From positions 744,001 through 808,000 of the forward strand of contig UCIA01000002.1 in the NCBI GenBank assembly GCA_900472295.1: a DNA stretch of 64,000 nt. The letters run 5' to 3'. This document shows positions 50,944 through 60,091 of the stretch, piece after piece. The DNA is from Hyphomicrobiales bacterium (GTDB taxonomy: Bacteria; Pseudomonadota; Alphaproteobacteria; Rhizobiales; Rhizobiaceae). Under the pieces are notes generated by a model, which was not told the origin of the DNA, did not search any database, and saw only the letters and a program-made list of their open reading frames with translations. The position numbers and the translations under genes are program-made. Numbering within the stretch: the first letter of the stretch is position 1; every line of letters starts with the position of its first letter.

Positions 50944-52065
50944 TCAACCGGCTCGGCGACCAGCGAGTTGATGATAGAGCGTGGCATAGGCGTCGCCCAT
51001 TCTGTCTGCGGTGAAAAGACGGACATATCGATCCCGCGCAGCACGGCCCCATTTCGCCACTTCAACCGGCGAATCGATGAACCGGTTGATGGCTTCGGCA
51101 AGGCGTGTGGGGTCTGACGGTGGAACGACCAGCCCGGTCTTGCCTGCTTCGTTCACATAACTTGTTCCTGTCCCGAGTTCGCACGAAATCATCGGCTTGC
51201 CGCTCATCGCCGCCTCGACCAGCGAAAGCCCGAAGGCCTCCGACCTCTGATTCGAAGGAAAAACGAACCCGAGGCAGCCTCGAAGCAGCGCCATTTTACG
51301 CGGCTCGGCTACCTCACCTAGGAAAATCACATTGTCGCGACGCAATGTTTTAACCTGAAGCTTGAGCTGTTGTTCAAGGGGGCCGGATCCGGCAATAACA
51401 ATCTTGCATCGAACCTGATCGGCTGCCTGTATCAGGATGTCTAATCCCTTATAGTAGCGCAGGACCCCGACGAACAGCACGAATGGTCCATTCACCATTG
51501 ATTTGCACCAGTCATCATCGGCTTCGCTTGGCGTGAGATACACATTTTCATCGATGCCGATAGGGATGACCTTCGAGTTGTCTTTGAATTCCTTGAGAAC
51601 ATGGCTCGATTTCAGGTAGCTTGGCGATGTCGCCACGATCACATCTACGTCTTTCAGGAACCGCATCATCAGCGGTCGATAAAATGGCAAGATAAGTTTC
51701 TGTTTGACGATATCGGAATGATAGGTGACGATGGTGGGTTTGCCGTGACGAGAATGAAAATGCACCACGTCCATAAATGGCCAAGGAAAATGGTAGTGTA
51801 TAAGATCTGCTTTCTTGGAGCGCGCGCCGAACTGCCGAAAAACGTCGCGTGAAAATCCGGTTGAGGCTAGCTCGAAATCCAGTTTGGCTTTTCGAGCCAC
51901 ATGCCCGTCAACCCGTTGTGTGTTCTCGTTCGGAAAACGGCTCAATGAAAGCACTTCGGCTTCGATGCCATGGCGGGCTGTACTCTCGGCGATCGCATGT
52001 ATCGTCCGCTCAACACCACCAAAGGAATCCGGCCAGTATGTTTTAAAGAAGTGCAGGACTTTCAA
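50944..52065 (-). CDS. Glycosyltransferase family 4 (GT4)
   Basis: A 373-aa GT-B glycosyltransferase. KVLHFFKTYWPDSFGGVE opens the N-terminal domain; GPFVLFVGVLRYYKGLDILIQA and the EX7E-type FPSNQRSEAFGLSLVEAAMSGKP identify GT4. The start is a TTG immediately after the stop of the neighbouring gene, required to include the conserved N-terminus. It transfers a nucleotide-activated sugar at the cytoplasmic face; donor and acceptor are unknown. It is paired with another GT4 upstream. Confidence 0.9.
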   Translation of the reverse strand: MKVLHFFKTYWPDSFGGVERTIHAIAESTARHGIEAEVLSLSRFPNENTQRVDGHVARKAKLDFELASTGFSRDVFRQFGARSKKADLIHYHFPWPFMDVVHFHSRHGKPTIVTYHSDIVKQKLILPFYRPLMMRFLKDVDVIVATSPSYLKSSHVLKEFKDNSKVIPIGIDENVYLTPSEADDDWCKSMVNGPFVLFVGVLRYYKGLDILIQAADQVRCKIVIAGSGPLEQQLKLQVKTLRRDNVIFLGEVAEPRKMALLRGCLGFVFPSNQRSEAFGLSLVEAAMSGKPMISCELGTGTSYVNEAGKTGLVVPPSDPTRLAEAINRFIDSPVEVAKWGRAARDRYVRLFTADRMGDAYATLYHQLAGRRAG

Positions 52066-53187
52066 TTATCGGTTTCCCGTCTTCGTTTTGATGGCCTGTT
52101 CAAAAGTATCAAGCATACCCTTGGCGTGGTTCTCCCAGGTGAAGCGTTCAGCATTTTTCCGCGCGCTAACCGCGATCCGCTCCCTGAACGCCGCATCGAC
52201 GCAGAACCGATCGAACGCGCTCGCGATTGCCACAGGATCGCTCGGGTCAACAAGCACGGCACTATCCCCCGCCACTTCCGGCATGGACGACGTGTTCGAT
52301 GTCAAAACCGGTTTGCCGAAAGACTGCGCCTCGACGATCGGAAAGCCGAAACCCTCGTAGAGAGACGGCATCGCGAGAAAGAGGCAATTAGAATAGAGTG
52401 TGGCAAGCGTCTGATCGTCAACGACCCCGGTAAACTTGACATTCGTTTCCAAGCCGTCGAGGCGCACTTCGTCCCGAAGGCTCGGTTCTTTCCAGCCACC
52501 GCCGCCGGCGATAACAAGATCGTAGCGCGATCGGGTACTTGCGGGCAGGTGGCCGTAGGCCTTGATCAGATTGCGAAGGTTTTTTCTGGGCTCGATCGTG
52601 CCGACAAAAAGCGCGTAAGGCTTGGTGATGCCGAGATACTCCAAGCTTGAAAAACTGCCCGGTGCCGGCAGGGCTGTCGAGCCGGGGGCCACCGTCCTGA
52701 TTGGAGATTTCAGCCAGGGGAACTCGGTTGCCAAGGCGGTTGCCGTGGCCTTCGAATCCGTAACCACGACATCGGCGTTTCTCAGTGTGGGCTTCATCAT
52801 GAGGCGATCACCCAGCCAAGTCCGGGTTCGCATGGTCTCCGCGGCGTGAACCCAGACAAGATCGTGAATGGTGACCACCCGTCCGATCTGGCCCTCTAGA
52901 ATGGAGGGCAGGCGATGGGAGGGGCCCCAGAAAATGTCCACCTTGTCGCGCAATGCCCAGAAGGGCAGGATGGCCTGTCCCCAAAAAGTTCTTGCGTAGG
53001 GACCTTCGAAGTTCGCCACCCGGACCGAAACGCCGTGCGGAATCTCGTAATTTGCGCCGATTGTGGCCGGCGCATAGACAAACACATCCACCTTGAGTGC
53101 TGCCAGGGCCTTAATCGAATTGTGCACGAACCTGCCAATTCCGTCGGTGGCCGACCCGAGATTCCTGCTATCGATCCCGATTCTCAA
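52066..53187 (-). CDS. Glycosyltransferase family 4 (GT4)
   Basis: A 373-aa GT-B enzyme: RIGIDSRNLGSATDGIGRFV at the start, FVGTIEPRKNLRNLIKAYGHL and PSLYEGFGFPIVEAQSFGKPVL in the donor-binding half. TTG start at 53187 with GGAGAGAAG upstream; the longer ATG-started frame adds non-homologous sequence. It is directly followed by the other GT4. The sequence resembles mannosyltransferase-type GT4 proteins of polysaccharide clusters. Confidence 0.88.
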   Translation of the reverse strand: MRIGIDSRNLGSATDGIGRFVHNSIKALAALKVDVFVYAPATIGANYEIPHGVSVRVANFEGPYARTFWGQAILPFWALRDKVDIFWGPSHRLPSILEGQIGRVVTIHDLVWVHAAETMRTRTWLGDRLMMKPTLRNADVVVTDSKATATALATEFPWLKSPIRTVAPGSTALPAPGSFSSLEYLGITKPYALFVGTIEPRKNLRNLIKAYGHLPASTRSRYDLVIAGGGGWKEPSLRDEVRLDGLETNVKFTGVVDDQTLATLYSNCLFLAMPSLYEGFGFPIVEAQSFGKPVLTSNTSSMPEVAGDSAVLVDPSDPVAIASAFDRFCVDAAFRERIAVSARKNAERFTWENHAKGMLDTFEQAIKTKTGNR

Positions 53188-53370
53188 TCTTCTCTCCAAA
53201 TATGAATTAAGCAAAGATTTCCGGACATTGTTATGTTGGAAGGAGGCAGGTCTTCCACGAATGATCAGCCGCCAGAGTATTATGTAGTAACACAAATATG
53301 CACTTGGCAGACCCCCGTAGTTCGAATTGGGAAAGACTTCCCGTCGGGAAACCGTTTGCGCCCTAGCCCA

Positions 53371-54396
53371 ATGATGGTAGATGCATGGAGTGACAGCCCC
53401 CAATTCGCGAGCAAGCTCCTGTCAAAACTGATCATCCAGATTCCTTGCTATAATGAAGCGGCAACGCTCGCGATAGCATTGAATGATCTGCCGCGGACCG
53501 TCACGGGCTTTGACAGTGTGGAGTGGTTGGTTATCGACGATGGAAGCAGCGACGAAACGGTCAGGGTCGCCGAGGAAAACGGCGTCGACCATATTGTGCG
53601 TCATACAAGCAATCGTGGTCTTGCCCATGCCTTCATGACGGGTATCGAAGCCTGTCTTGCACGGGGCGCGGATGTCATCGTCAACACGGACGCCGACAAC
53701 CAATACCAGGCAGCTGACGTTCCAGCCCTCACCAAGCCAGTCCTGGAGGGGCGTGCGGATATGGTCATCGGCGCCAGGCCGATATTGGAAATAGAGCATT
53801 TCTCCTTGATCAAGAAGCTTCTGCAGAAGATAGGGAGCTGGGTGGTTCGGGTCACCAGCGGCACCGATGTGCAGGATGCGCCGAGCGGTTTTCGCGCGAT
53901 CTCGCGCAACGCGGCGCAGCGCCTGATCGTCTTCAACAACTACACCTATACGCTGGAAACCATTATCCAGGCCGGTCGCAAGAACATGCGTGTGATTTCG
54001 GTGCCGATCCGCGTTAACGCTGATTTGCGCCCGTCGAAGCTAGTCAAGAGCATTCCTTCCTACCTGAAGCGCTCGATCTTCACAATCGTGCGCATTTTCG
54101 TCATCTACCAGCCGGCTCGGTTCTTCGGCACGGTCGCGGCTGGTCTTTTCGGCCTGGGTTTTCTTGTCGGCCTGCGTTTCCTCTATTACTATCTGACTGG
54201 AACAGGCAGTGGTCACATACAGTCGGTGATCTTGGCGGGCGTGCTAATGTCGATGGGCTTTCAGTCTCTTCTCGTCGCATTTCTGGCCGATGTGATAGCG
54301 GCCAATCGCAAGCTTCTCGAAGACATTCGCTATACGCAGCGTTCGATGCAGGGCGAGGCCGACAACTACGCCCGGACCGGCGGGAAAGCAGGATAG
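53371..54396 (+). CDS. Glycosyltransferase family 2, polyprenyl-phosphate-sugar type
   Basis: A 341-aa GT-A enzyme with IIQIPCYNEAATLAIAL, VIDDGSSDETV and the DXD-type VNTDADNQY, followed by two C-terminal TM segments (about residues 240-310). This resembles dolichyl/undecaprenyl-phosphate mannose or glucose synthases. ATG at 53371 or 53374. It is followed by the methyltransferase and flippase-like genes, suggesting a polysaccharide assembly operon. Confidence 0.88.
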   Translation: MMVDAWSDSPQFASKLLSKLIIQIPCYNEAATLAIALNDLPRTVTGFDSVEWLVIDDGSSDETVRVAEENGVDHIVRHTSNRGLAHAFMTGIEACLARGADVIVNTDADNQYQAADVPALTKPVLEGRADMVIGARPILEIEHFSLIKKLLQKIGSWVVRVTSGTDVQDAPSGFRAISRNAAQRLIVFNNYTYTLETIIQAGRKNMRVISVPIRVNADLRPSKLVKSIPSYLKRSIFTIVRIFVIYQPARFFGTVAAGLFGLGFLVGLRFLYYYLTGTGSGHIQSVILAGVLMSMGFQSLLVAFLADVIAANRKLLEDIRYTQRSMQGEADNYARTGGKAG

Positions 54397-54400
54397 GCGG

Positions 54401-55036
54401 ATGAAGGTAGCTGGCGGACAGGCGGAGGACGGTATTGTCATAGGCAACACTTATGACAAATACGGCACGCGAAACCCGATCGCCCGCCGGATGGTCCAGG
54501 GCTTCGAAGGTGCCTTATCCGGGCTGGTGGCAAAGGTGAGTCCGACCACCATTCATGAGGTCGGATGTGGAGAGGGCTATTGGGTTCTGCGGTGGCTTGG
54601 CCAATCCATCGATGCGCGCGGCACCGATTTCTCCGCGCATGTTATCGGTATGGCAAAGGAGAACGCCCGCGGGCGCGATATGGACCCCGGGCGTTTCGCG
54701 GTCCGCAGCATTTATGAAGTGACGTGGGAACGCGATAACGCGGATCTCATCGTATGTTGCGAGGTGATGGAGCATCTCTACGAGCCGCAAAAGGCGATGC
54801 AGGCGCTGCAGCGCATCGTACGCGCAGATCTCATCTTGAGCGTGCCCCGAGAACCGCTTTGGCGCGCGCTCAACCTAGCGCGCGGAAAGTATGTTTCGGC
54901 GCTGGGAAACACGCCCGGTCATCTGCAGCACTGGTCTCAGCGCGGCATCGTCTCGCTGGCGTCGCAGTTTTTCGATGTAGCTGAGATAAGGTCGCCGCTG
55001 CCCTGGACCATGCTGCATTGCAAGTCGAGGCGCTGA
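54401..55036 (+). CDS. SAM-dependent methyltransferase
   Basis: A 211-aa class I methyltransferase. TTIHEVGCGEGYWVLRWL is the SAM-binding motif I, and DLIVCCEVMEHLYEPQKAM is motif II/post-I. YDKYGTRNPIARRMV at the start is typical of sugar/lipid methyltransferases in polysaccharide clusters. It is 4 bp after the GT2 gene. The acceptor is unknown. Confidence 0.85.
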   Translation: MKVAGGQAEDGIVIGNTYDKYGTRNPIARRMVQGFEGALSGLVAKVSPTTIHEVGCGEGYWVLRWLGQSIDARGTDFSAHVIGMAKENARGRDMDPGRFAVRSIYEVTWERDNADLIVCCEVMEHLYEPQKAMQALQRIVRADLILSVPREPLWRALNLARGKYVSALGNTPGHLQHWSQRGIVSLASQFFDVAEIRSPLPWTMLHCKSRR

Positions 55037-55038
55037 CG

Positions 55039-55911
55039 ATGGCGCTCAGCCCGGGCGCGAGGATCGGGCTCAATCGAATTGGAGCCCTCTTGGGATTGGC
55101 TGGCGTCGTTTTCGTGGGGGGCAGGCTCCACAGCTACGCCGGCGAGATCGATCTTCACCGGGTGGGGGCTGGTGGCTATGTCGCAATAGCTGCCTTGGCC
55201 GGCCTGTATGGAGCGTCAAACCTGCTTCTGGCGCTTGGCTGGCAGCGACTCCTGCACCAAGTCGGTGCTCCAGTCTCGCGGTCCTGGGCAATCTACGCCT
55301 ATGCCGTTTCGCAACTTGCCAAGTATGTTCCCGGCAATATCTTCCAGTTCGCTGGACGGCAGGCAATCGGTGTGGCGGCCGGCATCGGCAATGGGCCGTT
55401 GGTCAAGTCGACTGCTTATGAACTCGCCATCCTCATCGTTGGTGGAGCTCTCTTTTCACCGCTTCTGTTGTCGCTGCTAGTGGCCGGTACTCCAGCATGG
55501 CTCGGCTGGATTTCTTTCGCCGCGATAGTGGCGCTCGCGCTTCGGTTGGCCGTCACTAGAGGCGCGGAGTTTGGCGCGGCCGCTATTTCCTATCTCGCTT
55601 TTCTCGCTTTCTCCGGTCTGGTTTTTGCGGCAGCCTATGATCTCGCTGGCGGTTTCGGCGATTTCGCGCTCTATCCTGCGATAGCCGGCGCCTATGTGCT
55701 GGCGTGGCTCGTGGGGCTTGTGACTCCAGGTGTGCCGGCCGGTATCGGCGTCAGGGAAGCGGTTCTGATCTTTCTGCTCGGCGGGCTCAGCTCCGGCCCA
55801 GTCATTCTTCTAGCGGTAGTGATCGGGCGGGCGATCACCGTTCTAGGCGATCTTCTCTTTTTTGCTGGCGGGCAGATCGCCGGTGCGTGGTTGCGCCGCC
55901 GGGTTCGATAA
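55039..55911 (+). CDS. Lysylphosphatidylglycerol synthase/flippase-like membrane protein (YbhN/AglD type)
   Basis: A 290-aa protein with about seven TM segments: SQLAKYVPGNIFQFAGRQ and LVGLVTPGVPAGIGVREAVLI are the conserved signature of the YbhN/UPF0104 family. Such proteins move lipid-linked intermediates or synthesise lipids. I use ATG 55039, 2 bp after the methyltransferase stop; an upstream in-frame start at 55018 would overlap it. It probably belongs with the GT2 and methyltransferase. Confidence 0.83.
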   Translation: MALSPGARIGLNRIGALLGLAGVVFVGGRLHSYAGEIDLHRVGAGGYVAIAALAGLYGASNLLLALGWQRLLHQVGAPVSRSWAIYAYAVSQLAKYVPGNIFQFAGRQAIGVAAGIGNGPLVKSTAYELAILIVGGALFSPLLLSLLVAGTPAWLGWISFAAIVALALRLAVTRGAEFGAAAISYLAFLAFSGLVFAAAYDLAGGFGDFALYPAIAGAYVLAWLVGLVTPGVPAGIGVREAVLIFLLGGLSSGPVILLAVVIGRAITVLGDLLFFAGGQIAGAWLRRRVR

Positions 55912-55971
55912 GGTCACTCGTGGCGGGCCAATCATCTTGCTTTTGCAGATGATGTCGTGCTTAGACGTTCC

Positions 55972-57861
55972 ATGAATGCATCCGAATTTCGGTCAGACAT
56001 TGACGGAATGCGTGCAGTCGCGGTGCTGGCCGTACTCCTGTTTCATCTTGACATTTGGCCGTTCACCGGCGGTTTTGTTGGTGTCGATGTATTCTTTGTG
56101 ATCAGTGGGTTTTTGATCACGAGAATTCTTACTGAAAGTGAAAAAATCGGGAAGGTCTCATACCTCGACTTTTACGCCAGACGCGCGAGGAGACTGGTGC
56201 CGGCACTTCTGGCAACGATCGTCATCACGTTTGTCATCGGAACCGCGTTGCTTCTACCCGAGGACTTCTCTCGGCTTTCAGGGTCGACGGTCGCAGCGAT
56301 GCTGGCGGCCACCAACATTTTTTACTGGAACGAAAGCGGTTATTTCGATGTCGGATCGACGTTGAAGCCGCTCCTGCACACTTGGTCGCTGGCGGTCGAA
56401 ATTCAATTCTATCTCATCTGGCCGGCGTTCATTAACTTCCTGGCCAAGCGAAAGATGAAATTGGTTGGGATATCGGCGGCGGCGGCTGTGAGTTTTTTGG
56501 CCTGTATCTATGCGATGACTGTCGCGCCGACCATGGCGTTCTATTTCACGCCGTTCCGCGTGTTCGAATTTGCCATCGGAGGCTTGGTCACCGTTGCCCC
56601 GCAGATCAAATCCAAATTGCTGACAGAGAGCGCCTACGCTGTCGGGCTTGCCGCGGTTCTTTGGTGCATCGTCAGGTACACCACCCACACGTCTTTTCCT
56701 GGCTGGACGGCCCTTCTTCCCTGTGCGGGCACCGCCCTGGCGATCTACGCAGGGAAGGCCCATGGGTCTGTCTTGCTGCGCTCCAAGCCTGCCGTCTGGA
56801 TCGGGCGAATCAGCTATTCGCTATATCTCGTGCATTGGCCGCTGATCGTGTTCGCCCGATATAACGCGCAAAAGCCGATTACAGGATCGGAACAAATCGC
56901 CCTTATCGCATGCACTTTTGGCCTCGCCATTGTGTCTTTCTACATAATCGAGGCCCCGTTCCGAAAGAAAACGCGCCGAGCGTCGTATATGGTCGCAGTC
57001 ATGGTCGCCGCGATCGTCTCCTTGACCGCAGGCCAAAGCTGGACGACCGGCTGGCCGTGGCGATTTTCGGAAAGCACACTCGCTCTTTATACACCCGATC
57101 GAAACGCCCTTGCGGAATATGTATGGGCGAACCACGTGCAGAGATCGATTTCCGAGGACTTCGAAACCTTAAAGGTACGGGTTCTGATCGTGGGAGACTC
57201 CCAAGCCGCGGATCTCACAAACATATTTGTTGAGGCCGGCGAAGAGCGCGAGGTAGAGATCATGACCAGAACCGTGTACACCGAATGCGGGATCCCGTAT
57301 CTCCCACCAAAGGCTGCGGAACAATTTATGACGGCAACGAACTTCATGACGATGAAAGACAAATCGTTCGTTGCAAGGTGCTTGTCCCTGCAGCAGCGGC
57401 TTATCGCTTCCAAGGCTCTCGCGTCAGCGGATTATGTGGTAATCGGCTACTTCTGGCGTGATTTCGCCTTGCCTTACGTTGACAGCATGATCGCCGCGAT
57501 TAAGCAGCGCACACAAGCAAGAATCGTGCTTGCAGGCACCAAGGCGTTCTCTTCCACCCCTGCACAAATGGCGCGTCAGAACGGCAGCCTTGTCGGTTTG
57601 GAGCAGTACGCCTATGCGCATCGTGACCAGAAGGCCATGCAGGCTAGCGACTACCTGAAGAGCAGAGGCGAGTCGTTCCTAGATCTCATGCGGGTCGTCT
57701 GTCCTCGCAACGGCTTCTGCAACGTCGTATCGAGTGCTGGCAAGCCCCTTTATTTTGAGCTTACCCACTTGACTCAGGAAGGGGCTCGATTCATGTCTAA
57801 ACCCACGATAAGCGCTTTTTATCAATCGATCGGCAAGACCACGAACATTGCGCAGCCATAG
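55972..57861 (+). CDS. Acyltransferase-3/SGNH fusion (OafA type)
   Basis: A 629-aa membrane protein. The N-terminal 340 residues are acyltransferase-3 with about ten TM helices (FRSDIDGMRAVAVLAVLLFH, then FFVISGFLI and WSLAVEIQFYLIWP). The C-terminal 250 residues are an SGNH hydrolase-like periplasmic domain with VLIVGDSQAADLTN and the His motif FELTHLTQEGARFM. Such fusions O-acetylate surface polysaccharides. ATG at 55972; a GTG 15 bp upstream is possible. Confidence 0.9.
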   Translation: MNASEFRSDIDGMRAVAVLAVLLFHLDIWPFTGGFVGVDVFFVISGFLITRILTESEKIGKVSYLDFYARRARRLVPALLATIVITFVIGTALLLPEDFSRLSGSTVAAMLAATNIFYWNESGYFDVGSTLKPLLHTWSLAVEIQFYLIWPAFINFLAKRKMKLVGISAAAAVSFLACIYAMTVAPTMAFYFTPFRVFEFAIGGLVTVAPQIKSKLLTESAYAVGLAAVLWCIVRYTTHTSFPGWTALLPCAGTALAIYAGKAHGSVLLRSKPAVWIGRISYSLYLVHWPLIVFARYNAQKPITGSEQIALIACTFGLAIVSFYIIEAPFRKKTRRASYMVAVMVAAIVSLTAGQSWTTGWPWRFSESTLALYTPDRNALAEYVWANHVQRSISEDFETLKVRVLIVGDSQAADLTNIFVEAGEEREVEIMTRTVYTECGIPYLPPKAAEQFMTATNFMTMKDKSFVARCLSLQQRLIASKALASADYVVIGYFWRDFALPYVDSMIAAIKQRTQARIVLAGTKAFSSTPAQMARQNGSLVGLEQYAYAHRDQKAMQASDYLKSRGESFLDLMRVVCPRNGFCNVVSSAGKPLYFELTHLTQEGARFMSKPTISAFYQSIGKTTNIAQP

Positions 57862-58015
57862 TGTTGTTGCGCGCGATCGCCCGCGGAAGAGGCTTTCCTT
57901 ATCAACTTTGGAGCACCGCCGGCCGAGTGTAGGTCCACGTGTTGCCACTTCGTTTTCAGTTAAAGAAAAGTCCCGCTCAATGTCGGCCTGCGTTTGCGTC
58001 ATTTAGGGAGAAGAT

Positions 58016-58373
58016 ATGCTCAAAGCCGCTGTGCTCAAAATACCGCATATCAAGCCGCTGTGGAAGGATCGCGCCGCTCTTTTGGCGCAACGCGATGCTC
58101 AGCTCAGCGAAAACCAGCAGTTGCGGGCGTCCGGAATCGGGCAGCGTGTTCTTCCATTACAACTGCAACTTCGATGCGATCGGCACCCTGAACAGCCACG
58201 CGCGAAACGATCTGCAGGCGCAGCCGTCCTACGTCACGAGTCTTGTAGGCGTCAGAGTTTCACCCAGGTTTTTTCCGGTATTCTCGAAGGCATGGCCGTC
58301 ACCGATCCCCGCCAACTGGCATGCCGACATAGCGGAATGGGCGGCCGCAGTTGATGCACACCAGGCATATTGA
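58016..58373 (+). pseudogene. Frameshifted remnant of a methyltransferase-type protein
   Basis: AGGGAGAAGAT precedes an ATG and reads MLKAAVLKIPHIKPLWKDRAALLAQRDAQL. Near 58135 the homology moves to another frame (FFHYNCNFDAIGTLNSHAR, and PIPANWHADIAEWAAAVDA). I recognise the two parts as consecutive pieces of rhizobial proteins with a C-terminal methyltransferase domain. The gene is broken, and its end overlaps the start of the following FkbM gene. Confidence 0.6.
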
Positions 58374-59127
58374 GTTTGGCGGGCAAGACATCATCCTCTG
58401 CGGGCGCGAGGGTGACAGCTACTTTGACCACGCTGCCCCCGATGAACCGTTTGCATATGCAATGCGTGCACTTCCCTCTAGTGCTGTTGTTTTCGACATC
58501 GGATCCAACATCGGGATGACTGCGGTTATCGCGGCGAAGTCCGGTGCTGCAAAGGTCTATGCTTTCGAGCCCGACCCGAACGTCTTCCCGTTCTTGCTGG
58601 ATACGATTAAGGCCAACGCAGCTTTGGTGCACGCTCATAACATGGCACTTGGGGCGGCAGAGGGATCACTCTCCTTCTTCTCCAACCCCAGCTCGACCTC
58701 TGCCAGCCACCTTGTGACGGAAGACACGCTTGGACATTCACCGACAGGAACCGTCCAGATGTCGACGTTTGATACGTTCGTGAAAGCTCAACGCATCCAA
58801 AAGATCGATTTCATCAAGATCGACGTAGAAGGCTTCGAAATAGACGTTCTGCGGGGCGCAATAGAAACCATAGAACACCTGAAACCTTCGTTGCTCATCG
58901 AGTTCAACGCCTTCACGATGGTTGGCTTCCGCGACATCAACCCGCGCGACCTGTTGCGGATGTTGGGAGCGCTGTTCCCGTATGTCTACCGCTTCAAGGA
59001 TGGGCATCCTCTATTAATCGATAGCGACGGCGCCGCCTTGGGTTTTATTCACGACAACTTGGTATCCGCCGGATGCGTAGATGACCTCTACTGCTCTTTC
59101 AGGCCGAGTGCAGGTGCCACGATCTGA
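58354..59127 (+). CDS. FkbM-family methyltransferase
   Basis: A 257-aa class I SAM methyltransferase. VVFDIGSNIGMTAVIAAKSGAAKVYAFEPDP is motif I (GSNIGMT), and FIKIDVEGFEIDVLRGA is the FkbM hallmark. ATG at 58354 directly follows an in-frame TTG. It probably O-methylates a surface sugar. It is followed by degenerate insertion sequences, so it is the last gene on this strand here. Confidence 0.9.
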   Translation: MHTRHIEFGGQDIILCGREGDSYFDHAAPDEPFAYAMRALPSSAVVFDIGSNIGMTAVIAAKSGAAKVYAFEPDPNVFPFLLDTIKANAALVHAHNMALGAAEGSLSFFSNPSSTSASHLVTEDTLGHSPTGTVQMSTFDTFVKAQRIQKIDFIKIDVEGFEIDVLRGAIETIEHLKPSLLIEFNAFTMVGFRDINPRDLLRMLGALFPYVYRFKDGHPLLIDSDGAALGFIHDNLVSAGCVDDLYCSFRPSAGATI

Positions 59128-59184
59128 GTGTTTAATCCCAGGCTTTGATGGTGCGATATTTTCTTCCGATTGGAGGGATGCACT

Positions 59185-59455
59185 TTGGGACAGATTCTAC
59201 ATGGCATCGCCACGACGACAGAGTCAGTCCGTAGAGGAATACAGAATAGTGAAGAGAGCCTGAGAGCTCTTTCGAAGCGCTCTGGCATCAATCAGAAGAC
59301 AGTTGCCAAATGGAAGGAACGCACGTCCGTTGCGGAGCTTCCGACTGGCCCGAAAGAGCCGAAATCGACGGTCCTGACGCTGAGGAAGAATCAGTCATCA
59401 TGGCTTTTCGCAAGCACACACTCTTGCTGCTCGATGATTGATGCGCTCCAGCCGA
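59185..59455 (+). pseudogene. IS481-type transposase N-terminal remnant
   Basis: GQILHGIATTTESVRRGIQ, RALSKRSGINQKTVAKWKER and DLPTGPKEPKSTVL-like text match the N-terminal HTH of a common rhizobial IS481-type transposase. Frame shifts near 59382 (continuing EEESVIMAFRKHTLL) and after LLLDD break it. The catalytic part is absent. Confidence 0.75.
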
Positions 59456-59459
59456 CGTC

Positions 59460-60000
59460 GGGTTGATCGAGGAGCGCAAGGACATCACGCTGAACGAGAT
59501 GGGGAAACGACTCGTCGCCAAGCAGTCAGTGCGCATTAGCTGCAGCGCCTTGAGCGCCTGGCTTGGCCGCCACCTGGACAGAGTCGGCACGCACTGGAGA
59601 AGGATCGCCCCGACCTCCTGAAGCCGCGCCGCGACTGGTCCAACGGCCAGCTCGACCTCGGTCCGGCGAAGCTCGTGTTCATCGATAAAGACCGTCCTCT
59701 CCAGAAAGGTGGCCGCCTGGGCGGAAGAGCGCGGCGCGGCGAGCGCTGCCAAGCCGGCGTGCGCATAGGCCATGAAAGACCACGACCTTCACCGGAGCGG
59801 CGGCTGACGGGCATGACTGCGCCCCTCGTCTACGACGGCGCCATGAACAGCAACGTGTTCCTGGCAGGTGCTGATCCCGACATTGTCGGAGGGCGACGTA
59901 ATTGTCATGGACAACCTGCCTACCCACAAGGCCGCCGACGTGCGCGACGCGATTGAGGCCGCAGGCGCGAGCCTGGGGACGATCGCAAGCGCGCGTGCTA
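59460..60000 (+). pseudogene. IS630-type transposase remnant
   Basis: Pieces in different frames: LIEERKDITLNEMGKRL, then [61 protein letters not shown], and [24 protein letters not shown]. They follow the order of the IS630 DDE_3 domain, including the first and second catalytic Asp regions. The end diverges after AAGASL. It is fused directly to the IS481 remnant. Confidence 0.8.
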
Positions 60001-60091
60001 ACCAACGGCGCATGGGCTTCCCTTCCGGCTTAAAGAAAGACCGCCTAGGCGACCTTTCTAATCGAAATGTGCCGTAGTTCGGATGGCCTTT

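Noticed and set aside
50588-60000. Intact insertion sequences
   Set aside because: All transposase pieces are frameshifted or truncated, and no terminal inverted repeats could be matched.
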